Assembly: GCA_029953675.1 (NCBI GenBank)
Contig: JAMWBK010000008.1
Coordinates: 777,001 to 841,000, forward strand
Reading direction: 5' to 3'
Length of the DNA: 64,000 bases
Source of the DNA: Rhodosorus marinus
Taxonomy: Eukaryota; Rhodophyta; Stylonematophyceae; Stylonematales; Stylonemataceae
The position numbers and the translations under genes are program-made. Below the pieces are notes generated by a model. It searched no databases, had not been told where the DNA came from, and was given only the letters and a program-made list of their open reading frames with translations. Each line of letters starts with the position of its first letter. The stretch's first letter is position 1. Below are positions 11,258-21,677 of the stretch, one piece after another.

Positions 11258-13525
11258 ATGATGGAGCTGAGGGAAACTGGTATTGGGTTCGCTGGCACTG
11301 TCAGGGTTGGTGGTTTGTGTGAGAATGGCAAGGCCGTCGGAGTTTGCAGGGAAAGGAGGAGGTGGAAGGTGGATGTTAGAAGAGGTGATAGGTCCCGGCT
11401 AATGATGGCGATCAGTGAAGATAGAAAGATGGAGTTGCTGATGAGGAAGAAGCCAAAGTCATCGTTTGTTGAGATAAAGGAGATTCTGAACCTGTTGAGA
11501 CAGGGATATAACAAGTCTGCGTATGTGGCATACATGCAACTTCGAAGAGCGAAGCGTAAGGTGATCACCCGTCCTCAGTATATCTACCTCACCGACCAAC
11601 TGGGACGTCACCACGGACTGCATACAGCTAGAGTTGTCTTTGATGACATGCACCGCAAACACAAGGCATGCGCTCATGGGTTTAACACGCTTTTGAAGGT
11701 TTACGCCGATTCTGGTCATCCCAGAAAGTGCAGAAACTTGTTGGATGAGATGGAAACGAGGTTTGTCACTCCCGATGCGACGTCGTATACGATCCTCATG
11801 CAAGCGTGGTTGCAGAGAGGTGAAATGGATGAGGCATTGGGTGTCTACGATGAGATGGTAGCAGCCAGCATAGAGCCAAACTCCATGACTCTGGAAGTGC
11901 TAATGAAAGGTTTCCTTGCACAGAAGAGATACAAGGCTGTTTTAGCAGTCGACGAGAGCCGCCACGAGTACACGGGCCTTCATGCAAACACTGACGCCCT
12001 CGCTGTTCTCATTCGTGCAAATGCGGCCCTCAAGAACGTTGACAAAGTCCGCGAGAGCTACGAGCTGATGCTGGCCAACTTCGAGGAGTATCGAGTTTGG
12101 AAAGTCGAGGAGGATGCGAGGATTGCCGCCGAAAAGGAAGAGCAGGCACTTCTCGCCGAGAAGGAGGCGGCTGCAGCTGCAGAAGCACTCGCCCAAGCAG
12201 CGGCTGCTGGTGACGTAGGGAACGAAGACTGGGAGTCTGAGGACAGCCTCGAGGAAGTGAAATTGCCGGAAAGCCGCAAGCCCTTTGTTGTGAAGAAGGA
12301 GAAGCAAGCAGAGCGACCTCCGCCTCTGGTGAGCACCATATTCGGAGACGTGGATGACAGTGAGTTGGAAGAGGACTTTGAAGCGCTTGATGACGAGGAG
12401 GCCGCAGACGAATTTTACGAAGAGGATGATGAGGGTTATGAATTCGATGAAGACCAGGACGAAGAATCACGGAGTGCCACGAAGAGAAAGCCTAGACCAG
12501 AATGGCCAGCAACCGTCAAGCTCAACGACAGTGGATTCATTGCCGTGTTAGAAGCGTTCAGCGGGAGACCCGAGGAAATCCACCAAGTCCTCTCAGATAT
12601 GGCGAACAGCCCCGTCCCGCTAACCATCGAAGTGCTGAACGCCGCCATGCTGGGATTCGTGGACGGAGAAGACCTAAACGGCGTCCGTTGGATCTTCGAC
12701 AAAATTGCTGAAGATGATTTAGAGTACCCCGCTCTGGAGGTGCTCAAGCTGAAACTTCGCGGGTTCAGTGCTCTCAACGACCCTGAAGGTGTCTCCCAGG
12801 TGCATCAGATCATGATCAACGGGAATGAGAAACCCGACAAGTACCTCATGAACCTGTTAGTTGACTCCTACAGGCTCTTGGAGCTTCCGACTATGGCAGA
12901 AAAGGCCTTCGAAGAGCTTCGTGGTCTCGGCCTGAAAGGGAACTTGGGAACGTACAACATACTTCTTCAAATGTATGCTGATCGAGGAGCTCCCGAGGAT
13001 GCTGAAGGGGTCATAGACAGAATGACTCGACGCAAGCTTCGAGGAAACACGAGGTCCTACAATCTACTCCTGCAGGCCTATGCCAATGCGGGGGACAGAG
13101 ACCAGTTGATTCCACTATTCCAGAGAATGCACAGCTCAGAAGTTCCCGCAAACGAGCTCACCATGGGAATCCTACTGGACACCATTCTAGAAGGCGGAGA
13201 TGACGAACTTATTGACAATTTGAAGGACGAATTTGATCGAATGGGGGTGGAATGGTCTGAAGCCATGCTGGAAAAGGCTGCGAAATACTACAGTTCCAAA
13301 CCAAACCCAGTAGACGGTCTCGCCGACATGTCTGAACGATTAGCCCTGAGGGAGGAACTCCAGTTGGAAAGCCTTGGACCATTGCTCTCCGCACTGATTG
13401 CGAGCGGCAATCAGACGAGGGCCGAGATATTCATCGAAACCTTGGAAGAGAAGGACCCAGACGACGAAATGTACCAGCAGAAAATCGATGAGCTGTTGAG
13501 AACACAACTAGTAGGAAAACAATAG
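11258..13525 (+). CDS. P-type PPR protein 4 with acidic insert, probably plastid-targeted
   Basis: Intronless frame of 755 residues. Two blocks of PPR repeats (about residues 85-275 and 415-700; for example 'VTPDATSYTILMQAWLQRG' and 'GNTRSYNLLLQAYANAG') are separated by an unusual insert at about residues 276-410. The insert starts with an Ala/Glu-rich, probably coiled-coil segment ('EKEAAAAAEALAQAAAAG') and continues as a strongly acidic Glu/Asp stretch with no sign of PPR helices. The N-terminus 'MMELRETGIGFAGTVRVGG' followed by Arg-rich sequence fits a Phe-type plastid transit peptide. RNA binding is the family role; the insert could recruit partners, which is inference. Last of the four-gene PPR row. 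Confidence 0.9.
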   Translation: MMELRETGIGFAGTVRVGGLCENGKAVGVCRERRRWKVDVRRGDRSRLMMAISEDRKMELLMRKKPKSSFVEIKEILNLLRQGYNKSAYVAYMQLRRAKRKVITRPQYIYLTDQLGRHHGLHTARVVFDDMHRKHKACAHGFNTLLKVYADSGHPRKCRNLLDEMETRFVTPDATSYTILMQAWLQRGEMDEALGVYDEMVAASIEPNSMTLEVLMKGFLAQKRYKAVLAVDESRHEYTGLHANTDALAVLIRANAALKNVDKVRESYELMLANFEEYRVWKVEEDARIAAEKEEQALLAEKEAAAAAEALAQAAAAGDVGNEDWESEDSLEEVKLPESRKPFVVKKEKQAERPPPLVSTIFGDVDDSELEEDFEALDDEEAADEFYEEDDEGYEFDEDQDEESRSATKRKPRPEWPATVKLNDSGFIAVLEAFSGRPEEIHQVLSDMANSPVPLTIEVLNAAMLGFVDGEDLNGVRWIFDKIAEDDLEYPALEVLKLKLRGFSALNDPEGVSQVHQIMINGNEKPDKYLMNLLVDSYRLLELPTMAEKAFEELRGLGLKGNLGTYNILLQMYADRGAPEDAEGVIDRMTRRKLRGNTRSYNLLLQAYANAGDRDQLIPLFQRMHSSEVPANELTMGILLDTILEGGDDELIDNLKDEFDRMGVEWSEAMLEKAAKYYSSKPNPVDGLADMSERLALREELQLESLGPLLSALIASGNQTRAEIFIETLEEKDPDDEMYQQKIDELLRTQLVGKQ

Positions 13526-13683
13526 GATCTCGAAGGGGGAAGCAGATTGCGCACATCTGGTTCTTCAGTTTTGGGGATAAAAATCAATAATTAACTCGTG
13601 CTTTCAAAGGTTTCCAGATGAACAGTGGTTCAGTACGAAAAACTGTTTGACCTGCTCGCTTCGGTGGAACTATTCCTGTATCG

Positions 13684-14484
13684 TCACACCTTATCAATAG
13701 CAGGTTCTTTTGCACTTACTTCCTCTGTCCACGTCAACGGCTTGGCGTGGGGCAGGTTTGGTTTCGACATTCTGAAAGCACCGAAGACCCTCTCCGGAAG
13801 TTCGTTTGCTTCCGTGGCCTCAATGAGGAAACCGAGGTCAATAGTCAGCCTGGACGCCTGGTCCATGCACGCCTGAGTAATTCTACTGGCGAAGGATGAT
13901 GTTGCCGTATCACAAATAACGAGCAGGTGTGTATCCGTTTGACGATATCGGAAGTTAAGCCTCTTCCCCAGTAGCCCGGGCTTCTCTCCGACCAGGCGCT
14001 TCAATGAACCGGCGCCATCAACGATTCTAGGAATCACCTTGAACCTTTTCGTACGGAACTCCTCGCTGCCGTTCAAATATTGTTCCCACAAGTCCTTCAT
14101 CACCAGATCGTCATCCAATACCTTGGGTTCAACTCTCCACGTCACAACTAGATGAATAGTCACGGTCTGAAATACTACCATGAGCATGAATCTCTCATCG
14201 CCATTCTTTCTCGCCCTAGCAATCGCCGACTCGGGACACGCTGCATAGTTTTCTACCTTCCCATTTGTCGACTTAAATACCTCAACTTCGACAAGATCGA
14301 AAGCGTTAGGAGCACTCTGCTGCTTCACTCGGTCTGACAAATAGTTCTTGCCTCTCACCCGAAAAGTTTCACCCCGAACGCCACTCCAAGCATTCTTCGA
14401 GTTATCCAAAGGCCCCTCCTGAAACGTCTCAAATTCCTTCGCAGGCGGCCGCAGAGTACTAACTCTCCGAAACCAGGACTTCAT
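13684..14484 (-). CDS. DUF1336 (EDR2 C-terminal domain) protein, copy A
   Basis: Single-exon protein of 266 residues with one EDR2_C/DUF1336 domain over most of its length. Characteristic blocks are 'FRVRGKNYLSD', 'FDLVEVEVFKS', 'FRTKRFKVIPRI', 'GEKPGLLGKRLNFRY', 'LTIDLGFLIEA' and 'ELPERVFGAFRMS'. In plants this domain ends EDR2-type proteins behind PH and START domains, which are absent here. Its biochemical role is poorly defined; lipid-related regulation is assumed from EDR2. The frame is open from 14607, but I chose ATG 14484 ('MKSWFRRVSTL') because it aligns with the start of copy B ('MKALLRRVSTR') and gives the same length. Tandem duplicate of 15888-16688, with 1.4 kb between them. Confidence 0.85.
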   Translation of the reverse strand: MKSWFRRVSTLRPPAKEFETFQEGPLDNSKNAWSGVRGETFRVRGKNYLSDRVKQQSAPNAFDLVEVEVFKSTNGKVENYAACPESAIARARKNGDERFMLMVVFQTVTIHLVVTWRVEPKVLDDDLVMKDLWEQYLNGSEEFRTKRFKVIPRIVDGAGSLKRLVGEKPGLLGKRLNFRYRQTDTHLLVICDTATSSFASRITQACMDQASRLTIDLGFLIEATEANELPERVFGAFRMSKPNLPHAKPLTWTEEVSAKEPAIDKV

Positions 14485-15887
14485 CGAGTCCTTATTCCAA
14501 ACAAAACGAAACCGAAATATAAAAAAACCAGAGTCCGAATCTATACGTTTCTGTCTTTCATCCACCTCTTCTCTTCTGTATCCGCAGCTCCTGGAAACCA
14601 TTCTCACCTACCAATCCTCAACTTACCGTTAGCAGCAAATGGAGACCGTGTTGATGGGACAACACATGGCTGAACGGGACAGGTTTCGGTTTGGCATCTG
14701 TGGAGAGGAACCTGGAAGATTTAGAGTGGCCGTGAGGTTTCATTGAGGTTTCCAAGCGTTTGATAGTGTATGAAGGAGAGCACCCTACAACTTTCCTAAG
14801 TAATCTACCTATTCCCCGACTGCGTTTAACCGGCCAGGTTGGGTTTTCGCATCTGTGGAGAAGGGCCGAGGAGATTCAGAGCGGTTATGAGGTGGTGCTG
14901 AGGTTTCCGACGGATTTTTAGTGTAAAAGCGAGCTTCCAACAGCTTTGCTAAGCACTTGACCTCTTCCGCGGCTGGGCAGAATGCCACACCGAGTTTCTG
15001 GGACGCGGTTTGGTTTGCGTCTTGGACAAGCGAACTGAAAATTAGGAGAGATGGCTTGAGGTCTCATTGAAGTTTTCCGGCTATCGATTGTATGTATCGG
15101 AGGGCTTTCGACTGAAAAGCCCTTCACATTCGTCAAACTTGACCACTGAATTCCTAACTGACAGTACGGACGACGGGCGATCGGCTGGATGCGTTGCAAA
15201 GGTCTTGCAAAGAAGGATTCTTCCTGCTCATCCCAATTTCTACGCAAGTCATGGTTCTAGGACGCACTGGAGCAGCGGACCTGAACGAGACAAGAACGGG
15301 CTTGTAACCATCATTAGGCAACGCTTAACTCGCGATTGAGAATCCTCTCCGCTCAGGAGAACTTCAAATGGAGCCTGCTGAATCGGGTTTGCGCAGCATC
15401 GAATCATGGGCGGCCACCTAGCAACTGGTACCAAACTCTGTGGACATGAGGCAAGCGGACGTTCTTTTAAGACGTATCTCCTTCGAATTGAGATAGCCGG
15501 AAGAAAATTTGGATCTTCCTTAGGATATTTAATTGCTAAAAGCAGGTCAGTGTCAATTTTCCATCGCCATGTTGGCAAACTATTCCGGAAACTAGTTACG
15601 AAAACTCGTATTAACTTAGAACAATAATCACCAGACGTCAGCCCGCGACGTCTTCAAGGGGCCGGGAGTTGCGGGAAAGGAGTAAAACGTGTCACCATAA
15701 TTCTACCCTTCCCCAAGAAAGGCATGGTCGTCCGAGGTTTGCCAGAGAGAGCCTAGCAGTCCCGAAAAATGGCAGCTGAGCTCACTGTTGCATCACAAGC
15801 GCGCAAGCAGTCGAATGATTTGTGATGCATTAGGCAAAGATAGAGACAAATCGTGCCCCTGAGAAAATAGGCAGCGGACTCGCTTGC
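14485..15887. other. Intergenic gap between the two DUF1336 genes
   Basis: Contains a diverged tandem repeat (14668-15130, listed separately) and otherwise no supported gene. Open frames at 14918-15247 (-) and 15249-15578 (-) have no recognisable product. Confidence 0.5.
14668..15130. repeat. Three diverged tandem units of about 155-170 bases
   Basis: Three imperfect copies begin near 14690, 14845 and 15012. Each has GGTTTgGCATCTGTGGA-like sequence, then a block like GAGATTTAGAG, then TGAGGTTTCATTGAGGTTTCC. Copies 1 and 2 are clearest; copy 3 is more diverged (GCGTCTTGGACAA, TTGAGGTCTCATTGAAG). Similar short decayed tandem arrays occur near 40.7, 49.7 and 59.1 kb. Confidence 0.65.
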
Positions 15888-16688
15888 TTAAGCCTTGACT
15901 GTTTTCGTCCCGTTCTTTGGTATGTCCTCCGTCCATGTCAGAGGTTTTGCTCCATCCAAGTCTGGTTTCGACATTCTGAACGCACCGAAAAGTCTTTCCG
16001 GAAGCTCCTTCGTAGCTGTGGCCTCAATGAGAAAACCGAGGTCAATCGTCAGTTTTGATGCCTGATCCATGCAGGCTAAGGTAATTCTGCTCGCGAAAGA
16101 AGACGTTACGGTATCACAAACCACCAGCAGATGCGATTCAGTTTGATGGTACCGGAAGCTGAGTCTCTTCCCGAGCAAGCCTGGTTTCTCTCCAACCAAG
16201 CGCCTCAAAAAGAAGCCACCATCTGCAATTCTTGGAATCACCTTAAACCTCTCAGTACGAAACTGCTCACTCCCGTTGAGGTACCGTTCCCACAAGTCCT
16301 TCATCACCGGATCCTCATCCATCACCCTTGGCTCTACCGCCCATGTTACAACCAAATGAATGGTCATGGTTTGAAAAACGACCATTAGCATAAACCTCTT
16401 ATCCCCATTCTTTCTCGCCCTCTGAATAGCCGACTCGGGACACATCGCATAGTTTTCCACTTTTCCAGTGGTCGACTTGAATATTTCCACTTCGACAAGA
16501 TCGAAAGCGTTTGGAGCACTTGGTTCCTTCACTTTGTCGGTTAAATAATCCTTTCCTCTCACTCGGAAAGTCTCCCCTGCGCAACAAGTCCAAGCATTCT
16601 TCGATCCTTCCAAAGGCCCCTCCTGGAACGTCTCAAACTCGAACTCCTTCAACGTCCTCGTACTCACTCTACGAAGGAGGGCCTTCAT
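15888..16688 (-). CDS. DUF1336 (EDR2 C-terminal domain) protein, copy B
   Basis: Single-exon frame of 266 residues, closely similar to copy A along its whole length ('FRVRGKDYLTDKVK', 'FDLVEVEIFKSTTGKVENY', 'FRTERFKVIPRI', 'GEKPGLLGKRLSFRYHQTE', 'KLTIDLGFLIEAT', 'ELPERLFGAFRMSKPDLDG'). It consists only of the DUF1336 domain, without PH or START modules or visible membrane segments; the short basic N-terminus could be a targeting signal. The pair is a local tandem duplication, since orientation, length and lack of introns agree. The plus-strand open frame at 16511-17122 is a shadow of this gene and its 5' region. Confidence 0.88.
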   Translation of the reverse strand: MKALLRRVSTRTLKEFEFETFQEGPLEGSKNAWTCCAGETFRVRGKDYLTDKVKEPSAPNAFDLVEVEIFKSTTGKVENYAMCPESAIQRARKNGDKRFMLMVVFQTMTIHLVVTWAVEPRVMDEDPVMKDLWERYLNGSEQFRTERFKVIPRIADGGFFLRRLVGEKPGLLGKRLSFRYHQTESHLLVVCDTVTSSFASRITLACMDQASKLTIDLGFLIEATATKELPERLFGAFRMSKPDLDGAKPLTWTEDIPKNGTKTVKA

Positions 16689-18755
16689 TTTCGCCCTCTC
16701 CTCTTTTCAACCACCACCACCACCACCACCTCCCACAAAGAACAGAAAGTCTAAATCAATCTACCCTGCTTCCCATAACCACCCTCCACATTCACGATTC
16801 CGCTCTCATCCAGCAGCCCAAACAGTCCCTCAGACTCAGCCTCCCCGGAAACACCCTCACCTCCGAAACGAAACGATCGACCCTTCACCCCTTCCCCACC
16901 ACCAAAAATATGCCCAAATTACTTAACAGTCTCTACGCGTATTCCTCTAACATCCTTATCCAACAATCCATTACCCCACCTCCCATCCCATCCAGGTCAC
17001 TCCTCCCTATGATCTCAGAGGCTTATATGCACTTCTTCCCTCTTCTTCCACCTTCCAAAAGCAACCTTTACGAAAGCCAACCTTTTCAACAACGTAATCA
17101 GAATTTCATTTTTCTCATTTAATTTAACGTTTTAACGATATAATAGTTTCCAAAAAAGGTTAATATATTCTCAATTATTTGATAAGATAGGGTAATATAT
17201 TATCTGTCAGCCCAGCGGAGAACCAACCACAACGTGGCTGCTCAACCAAATCTGATATCGAGCCCCTTACCCCTCTTGCGAGCGTAATTGATAATAGTTT
17301 TTTTATCCCTGAAAAAAATTGCCAATTTTTATGGATTTCGTCCACCCCTAAGTAAAATTCCATTGTATAAGCGCTAAAAGAAGAGATAGTATCAAGGGGT
17401 AGTTAGAAGTATATTCTTGTAAAGTGATAATTTATCCTGTCGACGTTGGGTTAGGGGGGGTAAAGAAGGATTCGGCTCCAGTCCCACCAAAAACGTTGTT
17501 TTCGGGTAGAAATTGGTTTTGGGTTGGAGACCATGTTTAAGTGAAGAACTTTTCCTCTTCAGGGTGGGAAGGTAAGCTTTTTGGCAGTTCTGGAAGTGGT
17601 ATTTGCAAGATGTCAGCTCACATCACATTGGAAATGGGAAAAAGTGTCCCGAGAAGGATGCTCTCGTCACAGTATCGCACTGTTTTGCTGACATTTTGCA
17701 TCGCGTGGTTTCTGGTTTGCTCGCGATCGGAGAAGTCTAGAGGATCTTCCGGATTTGATGGGTTGGTCTCGTCTTCTCTTTTGGATAGCAAGCCCTTAGC
17801 GGGCTTTTAATGTGTCGATTGAAGGCTTGAATTCTCTCGCATAGTCCGAGCCTCCTTGGCTAAGAAGTCCAGCTTGAAGCAGGTAATATTCCAATAGTAT
17901 TCAGACGTGCAGGTTACCAGAGGGGAAAACATGCTGCGAGGTAAGGATGCTCTGATTACGCTCTACCCAGGGCTATGCACATGGTTCTCCTTGAAAGATT
18001 AGCTTTGCACATATCAGCGTACTCGTCAAACCCATTGGCTTCTCAATTTCGCACAATCCCAGCGATCGCCGGCTGGAACATACCCTCTACAGCATCGGAG
18101 TACCCTAATGACCTCCAAAAAATTGGTTAACACAACTACCTGCTTACCCTGCCTAGCTCTCAGTGCTTCATGCAAACATCGCGCAGCACTGGCATTGATA
18201 CGAAGAGGCCGCGAAAAAAAAAAAAAAAACCGGCAGAAAAGCATAAGACCTGACTGCTGCTACCAGTCAGAGCCTGTTGTGGAACTGACGATCCGTCTTT
18301 TCCCCTCAGGCAAACCGTGAGAGGAGACGATCGTAGGTACATTCACACCATACCTTGGCCAACCACCTCACACTTGGCTAGCCTTTGCTCGGACTGAAGG
18401 TCTCCACATCAAAACTCACTTCAAACATATCAATCAAAACATACATATAAGTGATTGATATCAATCAGTTCTCAGCTGGTTTATCTCCTCCATCGCCGAC
18501 GGCGTCGACCTGTCGCTTTTTAAACAAAAAACAAAAACGAGGGTTTATAGGACAGCTGTCTATTCCCAGGAAAGGCGAAAGTGGCCGCCAAGGCATTTTT
18601 CTTAGCGAAAGTTGCGGACGGGGAAGTAATTGCATCTCTGTTGACTTGGGGTTGGAAAAGGTGAGTGGGGTCTGAGGTGGTTGGAGAGTGCTGAGAAGAG
18701 CTTGTTTTGTCTAAAGATACTTGGTACATACATAAATATATATATATAACTCGAA
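16689..18755. other. Intergenic gap between DUF1336 copy B and eL34
   Basis: Two divergent promoters with little between. 16700-17110 is C/T-rich on the plus strand and includes a CCACCACCACC run just upstream of copy B. The frame from ATG 17610 (66 codons, one hydrophobic stretch) lacks homology and is not called. A poly-A run lies at 18214-18229. The palindrome GACAGCTGTC at 18551-18560 lies about 200 bases before the eL34 start. Confidence 0.5.
18551..18560. promoter_or_regulatory. Palindrome GACAGCTGTC upstream of eL34
   Basis: Perfect 10-base palindrome 196 bases upstream of the eL34 start codon. The same half-sites recur near 43.0 and 46.2-46.5 kb, which suggests, but does not show, a protein-binding motif. 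Confidence 0.3.
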
Positions 18756-19635
18756 ATGGGTGATAGTCGTGTTGTATTGAGAAGAAGGGGTACCTACAGG
18801 ACCAGGTGCAACCGGATCAGGAAGTGAGTTTTTGTTGTTGCCTCCGTGTTTCGTCTGTTGTGCTGGTGAATGTGTTTTGTTATTGACTTTGTTGGTTGTG
18901 TTGTTTTATGGCTTGTTTCTACTTAGGGTGAAAACTCCGGGTGGTAAGCTCGTTGTCCAATACATCAAGAAGACTGGGAAGATCCCTCGATGTGGTGATA
19001 CAGGCCACCTGCTCAACGGAGTTGCTGCAGTTCGCCCGAAGGAGCTGGCCAAGCTGTCCAAGCCGAAGAAGTCTGTAACTAGAATATACGGAGGATGTTT
19101 GAGCGCCGGGGCTGTGCGATCTAGGTAAGCTTGTTGTGCCCAAGTTCTATGGCATGAACTACCATCTTTGGGAAAGGTTGTTTGTACATATGATTTGCGT
19201 AATTTGCGATGAGAAAAGCATGTGGTTAGCATGAGAGCGTTAGTTTGGGCTTAAGAACGCTCCTCAGCGGCTCAAGAATGATGAAGAGGCGATTCCCCCG
19301 TATTAGTGAAGCCGGATTCTTCCGTCTTCGTGCTATGAAATATTCGCTCACTCGGAGAGTCAGTCCTCTCCACTCTGACTGCTACAACTCGCTCTATTTC
19401 AAAAATGCCTTTCGCATTTGAGGTTAACCGATTAGAATTTGGTCTCACTGCTGCGTCAATGTTTCAACCTAGTAATTCTTGTGTGAGATATTTGCCATGC
19501 TCATTGTGGAGTAAGTAACCTGACGTCGTGTTTTTCCACCTTTTTTTCGTTGTTGACAGAATTATTAGAGCTTTCTTGATTGAGGAGAAGCAGATTGTGA
19601 AGAAGGCTCTCAAGAGCCAGAAGGGAGGGAAATAA
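18756..19635 (+). CDS. RPL34: 60S ribosomal protein eL34
   Basis: Three exons, 18756-18823, 18927-19124 and 19560-19635, joined by GT-AG introns, give about 113 residues. The N-terminus is 'MGDSRVVLRRRGTYRTRCN'; conserved blocks are 'VAAVRPKELAKLSKPKKSV', 'RIYGGCLSAGAVRSR' and 'IIRAFLIEEKQIVKKAL'. It is a component of the large cytosolic ribosomal subunit. The paired CxxC motifs of animal eL34 are missing: the second reads LSAG, much as in plant eL34, so zinc binding is not expected. An AATAAA at 19648-19653 just after the stop is a possible poly(A) signal. Confidence 0.93.
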
Positions 19636-20021
19636 GTAACGAAACTGAATAAAGCTGTATTCCTCTTACGCTTCTGAGCGAAACCCAGTCGGGTGTCTCC
19701 TGCCACTTGAGTTGTATTGTGCTTGTCCGTGCAGTGGTTAGCACGCATGCAGTCGTAGAAAATCAAGAGGGTCGAACATTGTAGAAGGGCCAATAATATT
19801 CTCTATTGTTAGCGAGGGATTTCTAGTGATGCACTAGAAAAAGTGGCAGCATGAGGGGATGATGCACATTCCTCGTTTCCAACTCAGGCGATCTTCTGAT
19901 CTGGAGCATCTGTTTAAACTCCTATCCAGAATCTAACATTTTCCATGGGTTTGCTCCCGCATATGCTAATCCGTCCTCTATAAAACCTAGTTTCGTTCTA
20001 TGTGACACAACCCAGCAGCGC
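19636..20021. other. Convergent 3' region between eL34 and the CAX antiporter
   Basis: No gene. It should hold the 3' untranslated ends of both converging transcripts, including the AATAAA at 19648 for eL34. A tRNA-like stretch near 19730-19785 was examined and rejected. Confidence 0.5.
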
Positions 20022-21677
20022 TTATGGGACGCGGAAAAATACCGCTCCCGCAAGCATGAAGTAGCCACAAACCAACACCATACCTTCCAACCAGTTGGTG
20101 GTGAAATCACGCAGCATTGTGTTAACGATGAAGACTGCCATAAAAACGCACATCGATTCGAGAATATGAAAATCTAAAGTTAGGCGGGGAGATCCGCCGA
20201 TTATCCAGGAGATGAGTACCATCAGCGGAGAGACAAACGCGGCGATCTGAACACTGGACCCACACGCGATTCCAATGCTAAGATCCAGCTTATCCTTCAT
20301 AGCCACAGTCACGGCGCTCATGTGCTCGGCTGCATTTCCTACCAGTGGAAGGAGCATCAGCGAGACGAAGGTAGATCCCAAGTTGAGTTGTTCCGAGAAT
20401 CCTGCAACGCTGTCCACCAAGTAGTCCGAATTAACTGCCACGAGAAGGACAGAAACCTACGTGAAATCAAGCCGGATCGTGATGTCAGTACACGGTCAAC
20501 TCGGCGAGGATGAGAACAAAAGACTTTCTTCGAGTGGACTGCTGAAGCCTCCAGGACTTACAACCAGAACTGCCATAGCGGTGAGCAAGCTCGGAGAGTC
20601 TTCGCCCGCGCCCTCCCCTTCCACTTCTTCGTTGGCAAACTGTGATGCATGTGTAAACAGCTGAAAGAAAAGGTAGCTGAAGTAGAGGACCAACAAGCAA
20701 ATGGAGATCACGAGAGAAACATTCTCATCAAGGTGCAACTTTTTCTCGGTCGATGACATCGTAGAAGTGAAGGCAGTTGGGAGAAGAAAGCCAAAGGAAG
20801 CCATGACTAGCAATCCAGCATTTGCCTCTGAGACTACAGGGTTCACTTTCTGTTCCATGTAGACGTAGCCTGGGACAGTACGGAATTGGGACAGGGTTGG
20901 TGGTCATCGATCCTGCTCCAATAGTGTCCCTTGCGGATTTCAGATTGATCTATGCGCTACTTACCACCACAGAGAAGACTCATCCCAAGGACGAGGAACA
21001 GGTTGGACAAGATCGATCCAACCAAAGTAGCCTTGATAACATCAAGTAGGCCTGCTCTCAGCGCGTTTATCGACAGGATAAGCTCCACGGCATTTCCGAA
21101 TGTTGCATTAAGCAATCCTCCAATAGTTTCGTTTGTGTGCAGAGCGATGTCCTCCGTGGCTTTCCCGAGGATCATAGCGAGCGGCAGGATAGCCAGAAAG
21201 TTAAACGTGAACACGAGGTAGTCCTGCCATCCAAAATATCCCGAAACAAGTCCCAGTGGCACGAAGACTAGCAGAATATTCAGCCAGGACATAGCATATG
21301 TTTCTGTTGCGTAACGCCAGAATTAGGACGAGTCGGAAACAAGAGAAAGAGGTAGGAGTCTTTAAATCAGAAAAAGTAGGACTGGTACGTCAACGAGATC
21401 CAAAGCGCGGTAGGGGGAGAGCAGGACGACAATCGTTGCAGAGAATGCTAGCTGTACTAGAATTGAGATTGAAGACTGCATTTAGCATACCTAAGCCGAG
21501 ATGCATTCCCATCCGCCGCGTCTGAATGAACGACGGGGTAGCTCGACCAGAATCATTATTTCCCCATGGCAGACTGCGGGTTTCCCTCACAAGATTAGTC
21601 TTCGCCGTCGGGGCAGAAATCGAATCATATCCCCGAGAACCTCCCGCTGCTCCCCTCTCGCGGGCGTCAATATCCAT
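20022..21677 (-). CDS. CAX: CAX-type vacuolar Ca2+(cation)/H+ antiporter
   Basis: Four exons (21677-21491, 21303-20965, 20869-20562, 20456-20022) with matching phases encode 422 residues. A polar N-terminal extension of about 60 residues is followed by about 11 hydrophobic helices. Both hallmark alpha-repeat motifs are present: '[16 protein letters not shown]' and '[17 protein letters not shown]'. An acidic linker ('[15 protein letters not shown]') lies between the two halves, as in the family. It is expected to use the proton gradient of a vacuole-like membrane to remove cytosolic Ca2+ or Mn2+. The polar N-terminus may be autoinhibitory, as in some plant CAX proteins; this is inference. Confidence 0.9.

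Noticed and set aside
13684-14607. Longer 307-residue version of DUF1336 copy A
   Set aside because: The extra 41 residues do not resemble copy B or a targeting signal; the internal Met at 14484 aligns exactly with the start of copy B.
16511-17122. 203-codon plus-strand open frame
   Set aside because: It overlaps the 5' half of DUF1336 copy B in antisense and continues into C/T-rich low-complexity DNA; the peptide has no family resemblance.
17610-17810. 66-residue peptide with one hydrophobic segment
   Set aside because: No homology, no conserved motif and no splice context; too short to separate from chance.
19725-19790. Possible tRNA gene (AGTGGTTAGCAC followed by GGGTCGAA)
   Set aside because: The D-arm-like and T-arm-like stretches occur, but no 7-base acceptor stem or paired anticodon stem can be drawn, and the T loop lacks GTTCGAATC.
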